In this document: positions 15,695-19,567 of the stretch, one piece after another
Position numbering within the stretch: the stretch's first letter is position 1
Layout of the letters: every line of letters begins with the position of its first letter
DNA from: Firmicutes bacterium UBA7523
GTDB lineage: Bacteria; Bacillota; Dethiobacteria; Dethiobacterales; Dethiobacteraceae
DNA length: 19,567 nt
Assembly (NCBI GenBank): GCA_002479415.1
Contig: DLMZ01000057.1
Location: 500-20,066 of the forward strand
Reading direction: 5' to 3'
Notes under the pieces: generated by a model
The model's database searches: none
What the model saw: the letters and a program-made list of their open reading frames with translations, nothing else
Told to the model about the DNA's origin: nothing
Position numbers and translations under genes: made by a program

Positions 15695-15723
15695 ACTATA
15701 TCGCAAAAGCGAAATATACACAA
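15695..15723 (-). promoter_or_regulatory. Sigma-A-like promoter with overlapping operator
   Basis: On the minus strand, TTGTGT (15723-15718) and TATAGT (15700-15695) are separated by exactly 17 bp. They match the consensus boxes at 4 of 6 and 5 of 6 bases. An inverted repeat TATTTCGC-TTTT-GCGATATA, with one mismatch, fills the spacer and touches the -10 box (15716-15697), a place where a bound dimer would block RNA polymerase. The helix-turn-helix gene starts 42 nt downstream of the -10 box. No clear separate promoter was found just upstream of 14794, so this one might also serve the BREX run. The stretch 15654-15793 holds nothing else that I can see. Confidence 0.6.
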
Positions 15724-15793
15724 TATAGAAATGCATTTATTTATTGCTAAGTCATCGTCTTACGGTGTTATTCGTAAATTAGCTTTCTACACC

Positions 15794-16495
15794 TCAACGC
15801 GAGCGCATAACCCTGCCCCTCTTCTTCTCCTCCGCAGTCAACTCCACTAACGCAATCACCTCATAATTTGCCTTATCCCTGCAGTGGCGGGGCAAGTCTC
15901 CTTTTTCTGCCATGGAGGAAAAACTGGTGCCGCCAACAACTATGTGATCCAAAATCTTAATTTCAAGAGGATGAAAAATATCAACGAATCTCTGCGTTAA
16001 TGACTTGTCTTCCGGGGAAAAATTTTGGGAGCCCCCGGGATGATTGTGAGCTAAAATCATTGAAGTACAGTCACAGGCAAGAGCATATTTTAATATCTCC
16101 CGCGGATAAACCGCTGTTTGCCCGACACTACCCTCAGACATGGTTTTTGTTTCAATTATGTTATTGCCGCTGTCTAAAAAAGCCACCATGAACCTTTCCT
16201 TGTCCTTCATTCCCCCTAATAGAGCTAAAAAGTACTGGCCTGCTAAAGTTGATGAATTGAATGTAATCTTCTCGTTGCTCTCGTAGATTTTTAATATGTT
16301 ATATGAGGCAATGAATTCATTGAGCAGCCCTATCTTTTCAAGCTGTTTCGCATTTGGTTCTATGATGTGGGGATGCTCCAGGATGTTAAAAGGGTTGTTC
16401 CCTTTTATATATTGCTGAACCTTCTTGTAAGGCAGTCCTGTTAAAGTTATCAGCCCTTTTATAAATTTCTCAGCATGCAGAATATTTTGTTTCAT
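15794..16495 (-). CDS. radC: RadC-family JAB/MPN (JAMM) protein
   Basis: RadC-like proteins carry a JAMM metalloprotease-type domain and are common on mobile elements; their biochemical role is not settled. In the 233-residue protein, the JAMM motif H150-x-H152-x7-S160-x2-D163 (AHNHPGGSQNFSPED) is intact. The upstream glutamate of the site lies in EGSVGQTAV (E121). The N-terminal 80 residues are helical and correspond to the variable RadC front part rather than to a clear UPF0758 HhH domain. I start at ATG 16495 because AGGGGG lies about 10 nt upstream; an earlier ATG at 16531 lies inside the preceding gene. The gap to the 74-codon gene is one base, so the two are probably translated together. 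Confidence 0.88.
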   Translation of the reverse strand: MKQNILHAEKFIKGLITLTGLPYKKVQQYIKGNNPFNILEHPHIIEPNAKQLEKIGLLNEFIASYNILKIYESNEKITFNSSTLAGQYFLALLGGMKDKERFMVAFLDSGNNIIETKTMSEGSVGQTAVYPREILKYALACDCTSMILAHNHPGGSQNFSPEDKSLTQRFVDIFHPLEIKILDHIVVGGTSFSSMAEKGDLPRHCRDKANYEVIALVELTAEEKKRGRVMRSR

Positions 16496-16496
16496 A

Positions 16497-16721
16497 TTAG
16501 GCCTGCCCCCTTTCTTCATCAAGCATTTCAATAATGGACTTAATGCTTTTCAGCTTTTCTGCAGTTTCCGGGGATAAGTCCACTAATTCAAGACTAAGAA
16601 AAAAATTCTTGATCCCCATAACCTGAAAGCATTGAATCATTTTTTCTTTTGTTTGCGCATCCAGGTCAAGCAATTCGACCAGCAAATCGGCGCATTTTTT
16701 GTATTCCATTAATAAATCCAT
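16497..16721 (-). CDS. Small helical protein of unknown function
   Basis: This 74-residue protein starts MDLLMEYKKCADLLVELLDL. It is rich in leucine, glutamate and lysine and appears wholly helical, with no signal peptide or membrane segment. The ATG has AGGCGG about 7 nt upstream. It ends one base before the radC start, and this coupling suggests a partner or regulator of the RadC protein. I do not recognise it. It is not the usual small gene (DUF4315 type) that follows the VirB4/CD1108 pair in Tn1549-like elements. Confidence 0.65.
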   Translation of the reverse strand: MDLLMEYKKCADLLVELLDLDAQTKEKMIQCFQVMGIKNFFLSLELVDLSPETAEKLKSIKSIIEMLDEERGQA

Positions 16722-16767
16722 CCAGCATCCGCCTTTCTGTACAATTTAGTATTGAGCTTGGATCCGC

Positions 16768-18063
16768 CTAGCTGCCGGTGAGCTGCATAAACAGCTCCTG
16801 GTATTCATCCTGCATAAGTTCCGTCAGCATTTTTTCTTGCTCATTATTGAAGCCGTATTCGTCTATCATTTCGTTATAAGATTTGGATGTCATATTGATA
16901 TGCAAGATGGTTTCGGTGGTAGTAACAGTTACCTCGGTCGTGTTGCCGTCCTCGTCCGTAGCCGTTGCGGTTGAATGATGTTCAATTACTTCCACCCAAT
17001 AGTCGATTATGTTCATATCCCAAAAGACATTTCGTAAAATCGCCTCCTTGGTATCGTCAAGGACGGCTGCATTCATGCCGTTTTCGGAATCACTGACCAC
17101 CTTGACTGCATAGACCGCCAATATTTCCCGCCAGTTGCTTATAAAAAAGTCCGTTTCATTGACGCTGCTTCCGTTTATAGACAGTTCCAGCGTATCGTGA
17201 GGGTTTCCATCCCGTATCAGGTGGAACTCCGCTGTAAATTCTTCATTAACCTGAACAACAACCTCTGACATAATCGGAGTATCATCATGGTAGCTTTCGT
17301 TTGAAAAGAAAATCCCGAAAGCAGAACCCAGCAAAAGCCCTGCTAGACATATGACCAGAATGACAGCTAAGGCAACCCCACCGCATGCGGCTAGCAGGGC
17401 AACTATATCCTGTACTCCCGCGACTATCACTTTTATTGCCACTACGAGCGTTTTTACCGCAGTATGCGCTGAAACAGTCGCAGTATTCTTTGCTATCTGT
17501 GCGGTATTTTGCACAACCTGTAGGGCTCCGGTGACAGGTTTAACTACAGTCCGGATAGCCTTAATACCGGCTTTGACACTATGCTCGGCGGTTTTAATAG
17601 ATTTCAGGGCCGTTTTTGCCTTACGCACGGCAGCTTTTTTTGCGGCTTTATCGCCGAATGCAGACTGCTTCAGGGTGCGTCCTTTTTTGCCGGAATAATA
17701 ATTATACTTTAAGCTGCTCTGTCCGGGAGCATGTTTCACTCCAGTGGTTGGAGCATTCTGCTTTATGGCTTCCTTAACTTTGCCCGGAGCGACGCTCCGC
17801 TCCGGCAATTGAGAAATAGTATTTTTAGTTTTTTGCACCATGTTATTTTCCAACATAATTCCGGCTTTTCGGGCAGCAGTTCCTGTGAACTCTTCGACGC
17901 TGTTCCCGGCATTATTCACATAATTGCCGTCATCCTTATGCCAATTCTGTTCCGTCTGATTCTTGGTGTGAATATAGGCGTTTTTCATTTTGCGGGACAT
18001 GCCTGAGACTTTATCCAGGACCTTAACATCCTTTGTGGTCGATTTCGTTTTTATTTCTTTCAA
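16768..18063 (-). CDS. CD1108-like T4SS-associated membrane protein, short form
   Basis: This 431-residue protein follows virB4, as CD1108-type proteins do in Tn1549-like elements. The first 215 residues are basic and rich in Lys and Ala, with no folded motif. Residues 218-253 are a strong membrane segment (around GGVALAVILVICLAGLLLGS). The rest is an outer or periplasm-side beta/alpha domain with an acidic start (FFSNESYHDDTP). It ends ELFMQLTGS. Homologues, as I recall, go on into a peptidoglycan hydrolase domain (CHAP/NlpC or lysozyme type), which is missing here, so the gene may have been shortened when the downstream cargo arrived. The start is TTG, supported by AGGAGGTG 6 nt upstream. 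Confidence 0.7.
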   Translation of the reverse strand: MKEIKTKSTTKDVKVLDKVSGMSRKMKNAYIHTKNQTEQNWHKDDGNYVNNAGNSVEEFTGTAARKAGIMLENNMVQKTKNTISQLPERSVAPGKVKEAIKQNAPTTGVKHAPGQSSLKYNYYSGKKGRTLKQSAFGDKAAKKAAVRKAKTALKSIKTAEHSVKAGIKAIRTVVKPVTGALQVVQNTAQIAKNTATVSAHTAVKTLVVAIKVIVAGVQDIVALLAACGGVALAVILVICLAGLLLGSAFGIFFSNESYHDDTPIMSEVVVQVNEEFTAEFHLIRDGNPHDTLELSINGSSVNETDFFISNWREILAVYAVKVVSDSENGMNAAVLDDTKEAILRNVFWDMNIIDYWVEVIEHHSTATATDEDGNTTEVTVTTTETILHINMTSKSYNEMIDEYGFNNEQEKMLTELMQDEYQELFMQLTGS

Positions 18064-18110
18064 TTAAAGCACCTCCTCCCATAATTGAGCACTATCTGCG
18101 CATAATGATA

Positions 18111-18140
18111 AAGGGCTGACCGCTTTTGTGGTCAGCCCTT
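18111..18140. terminator. Perfect 11-bp hairpin after virB4
   Basis: Arms AAGGGCTGACC (18111-18121) and GGTCAGCCCTT (18130-18140) pair perfectly around an 8-nt loop, 15 nt after the virB4 stop. The tail on the minus strand is only weakly T-rich (TATCATTATG), so it may be a partial terminator or an RNA-processing or stability element between virB4 and the next gene rather than a full stop. Confidence 0.5.
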
Positions 18141-18155
18141 CGCTATTAATATGTT

Positions 18156-19567
18156 TTAAGACTCGCCTGGCTTGGTGGTCATTAGGCGGTAGAGCTGTGT
18201 GTGGCGCGGGAACTGGTCGGCGAAGGGAACAAGGGCGCTACCCACCTTGATTAGTCCGTTGCCTGCATCCACGTTGGTTATATAGCTTAACTGGAGATCG
18301 GAAATATTTAAGAGCTTGGCAAGTTCAACACGGTCGGTGCTAGCCTGATTAAGCATGACAATAAATTCGGAGTTGGCCAGCATAGTGCGGGCAGTGTGGC
18401 TCTGTAAAAGGTCGTCCACGTTCTGCGTAATGCCTGTACAAAAAGCGCCATACTTTCTGACACGTTTCCAGAGCGTGAACAAAAAGTTGGCACTGTATTC
18501 ATGCTGGAATAGCAAATAAATTTCATCAATGAAAATAAAGGTGTTTTTGCCTTTAGCCCTGTTTTGAGTAATACGGTTTAGGATGCTGTCCAATACTACC
18601 AGCATGCCGATGGGAAGAAGCTGTTTGCCAAGGTCGAGGATATCATAGCAAATCAGACGGTTGTTTACGTCCACATTGGTCGGCTTGGCAAAGGTATTCA
18701 GGCTGCCGCTGGTAAACAGCTCAATGGCCAAGGCGATTTCCTTAGCCTCCGTTTCATCCTGTTTTAAGAGTTCAGCATGAAAATCCTGCAGCGTAGGAGG
18801 TTTATCTTTGAAGTTGCTTTGCAGATACTTCAGATAAACACTGGCAGTACAGCGGTCAATCAGTGATTTCTGCTTTGCTCCTAAGTTCTGGCCGCCGATG
18901 AGCTGCTCACATAGGGAGAGAACGAATTCGGATTTCAGAATAACAGGGTTTGCACCGTCACCGTAATCCCGATTCATGTCCATAGCGTTGATGTGGTTGG
19001 GAGAGGTCGCTGAAATATGGATAATCTCGCCGCCCATGGCTTTAACCAGGGAGGAATACTCCCTTTCCGGGTCAATGAGGATAATATCGTCATTGCCGGC
19101 CAGCATCTGATTGACAATCTCCCGCTTGGCAGTAAAACTCTTGCCCGAGCCGGACACACCCAGGATGAAGCTGTTGCCGTTTAACAAATTTTTGCGGTTG
19201 GCGATAATCATGTTCTTGCTGATGACATTCTGTCCGTAGTAAGTGCCGCCGCTATGGGAGATTTCTTGTGCACGGAATGGGATAAACACCGCCGTGCTTT
19301 CAGTGGTTAGCGTCCGGAGAGCAGCTATTTTCCGCAGGCCGTAAGGGAGCACTGTGTTCAAGCCGTCCATTTGCTGAAAGGTCAAGGCGGAAAACTGGCA
19401 GAGGTGCTTTCGTGCAGTGGTCAGCAGAGTTTCTGTGTCACTGTCAAGCTGCTCCTTGCTGTCCGCTATATGCACCATGGTTAGGACGGCAAACATCATT
19501 CGCTGGTCGCGGGTGGTGAGGTCATCGAGAAATTCTTTGCTTTCCTTGCGCTGTTGTTCCATGTCAT
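18156..19567 (-). CDS. virB4: VirB4/TraE-like conjugation ATPase, C-terminal part
   Basis: VirB4 is the cytoplasmic ATPase that powers assembly of the type IV secretion system for conjugative transfer. The frame stays open to the right edge, so the N-terminus is missing; about 470 residues are visible. Counting from the first internal Met (19562), Walker A is GVSGSGKS at 135-142. DDIILIDPEREYSSLVKAMG follows shortly after, and the Walker B stretch FIFIDEIYLLFQHE lies around 345. The sequence closely resembles the VirB4 of Tn1549/CTn-type elements, where it is followed by a CD1108-like gene, as here. The C-terminus (LYRLMTTKPGES) looks native. No damage is visible in the part seen. Confidence 0.92.
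   Translation of the reverse strand, partial: DMEQQRKESKEFLDDLTTRDQRMMFAVLTMVHIADSKEQLDSDTETLLTTARKHLCQFSALTFQQMDGLNTVLPYGLRKIAALRTLTTESTAVFIPFRAQEISHSGGTYYGQNVISKNMIIANRKNLLNGNSFILGVSGSGKSFTAKREIVNQMLAGNDDIILIDPEREYSSLVKAMGGEIIHISATSPNHINAMDMNRDYGDGANPVILKSEFVLSLCEQLIGGQNLGAKQKSLIDRCTASVYLKYLQSNFKDKPPTLQDFHAELLKQDETEAKEIALAIELFTSGSLNTFAKPTNVDVNNRLICYDILDLGKQLLPIGMLVVLDSILNRITQNRAKGKNTFIFIDEIYLLFQHEYSANFLFTLWKRVRKYGAFCTGITQNVDDLLQSHTARTMLANSEFIVMLNQASTDRVELAKLLNISDLQLSYITNVDAGNGLIKVGSALVPFADQFPRHTQLYRLMTTKPGES

Overview
The window looks like an accessory region of a Firmicutes (probably clostridial) chromosome or integrative conjugative element (ICE). Almost every supported gene is on the minus strand. 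The right edge carries a conjugation module of the Tn1549/CTn type: a VirB4-like ATPase cut by the window edge, then a one-membrane-anchor T4SS-associated protein. The left edge carries the first 33 codons of a small sigma-70-like regulator typical of the same elements. The assignment to Clostridia is an inference from these families and from the strong AGGAGG-type ribosome binding sites.

Between the ICE genes sits a defence island, read right to left. After VirB4 (18156-19567) and the membrane protein (16768-18063) come a 74-residue unknown protein and a RadC/JAMM protein (15794-16721). Next is a small helix-turn-helix gene (15483-15653) with a good sigma-A-like promoter and an overlapping operator-like inverted repeat. 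Then comes the decayed 3' part of an AAA_13-type ATPase gene (about 14844-15445).

The core is a seven-gene run from 14794 to 1467 with very short spacers. In transcription order it holds: an unrecognised protein whose reading frame is split near its 5' end; a PAPS-reductase/ferredoxin/DUF4007-like protein (BrxP); a 1386-residue P-loop ATPase (BrxC-like); PglZ; a BrxL-like AAA protein without a visible Lon domain; a 66-residue cysteine-rich protein; and a cysteine desulfurase. brxP, brxC, pglZ and brxL together are the signature of type 4 BREX, which has no PglX methylase. The linked desulfurase supplies the step that would feed sulfur to BrxP. I infer that the system marks or processes DNA through sulfur chemistry related to DndA/DndC phosphorothioation, with PglZ, BrxC and BrxL as defence and assembly factors. 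The sequence alone does not prove this.

The operon runs into an unusual 3' region (1086-1562). It holds three 20-bp direct repeats with a TTCGNGGGAA core, a perfect 24-bp palindrome with the same half-site, a 15-bp-arm palindrome, and a terminator hairpin. From 101 to 1085 I see only short decayed coding fragments and two more minus-strand terminators.
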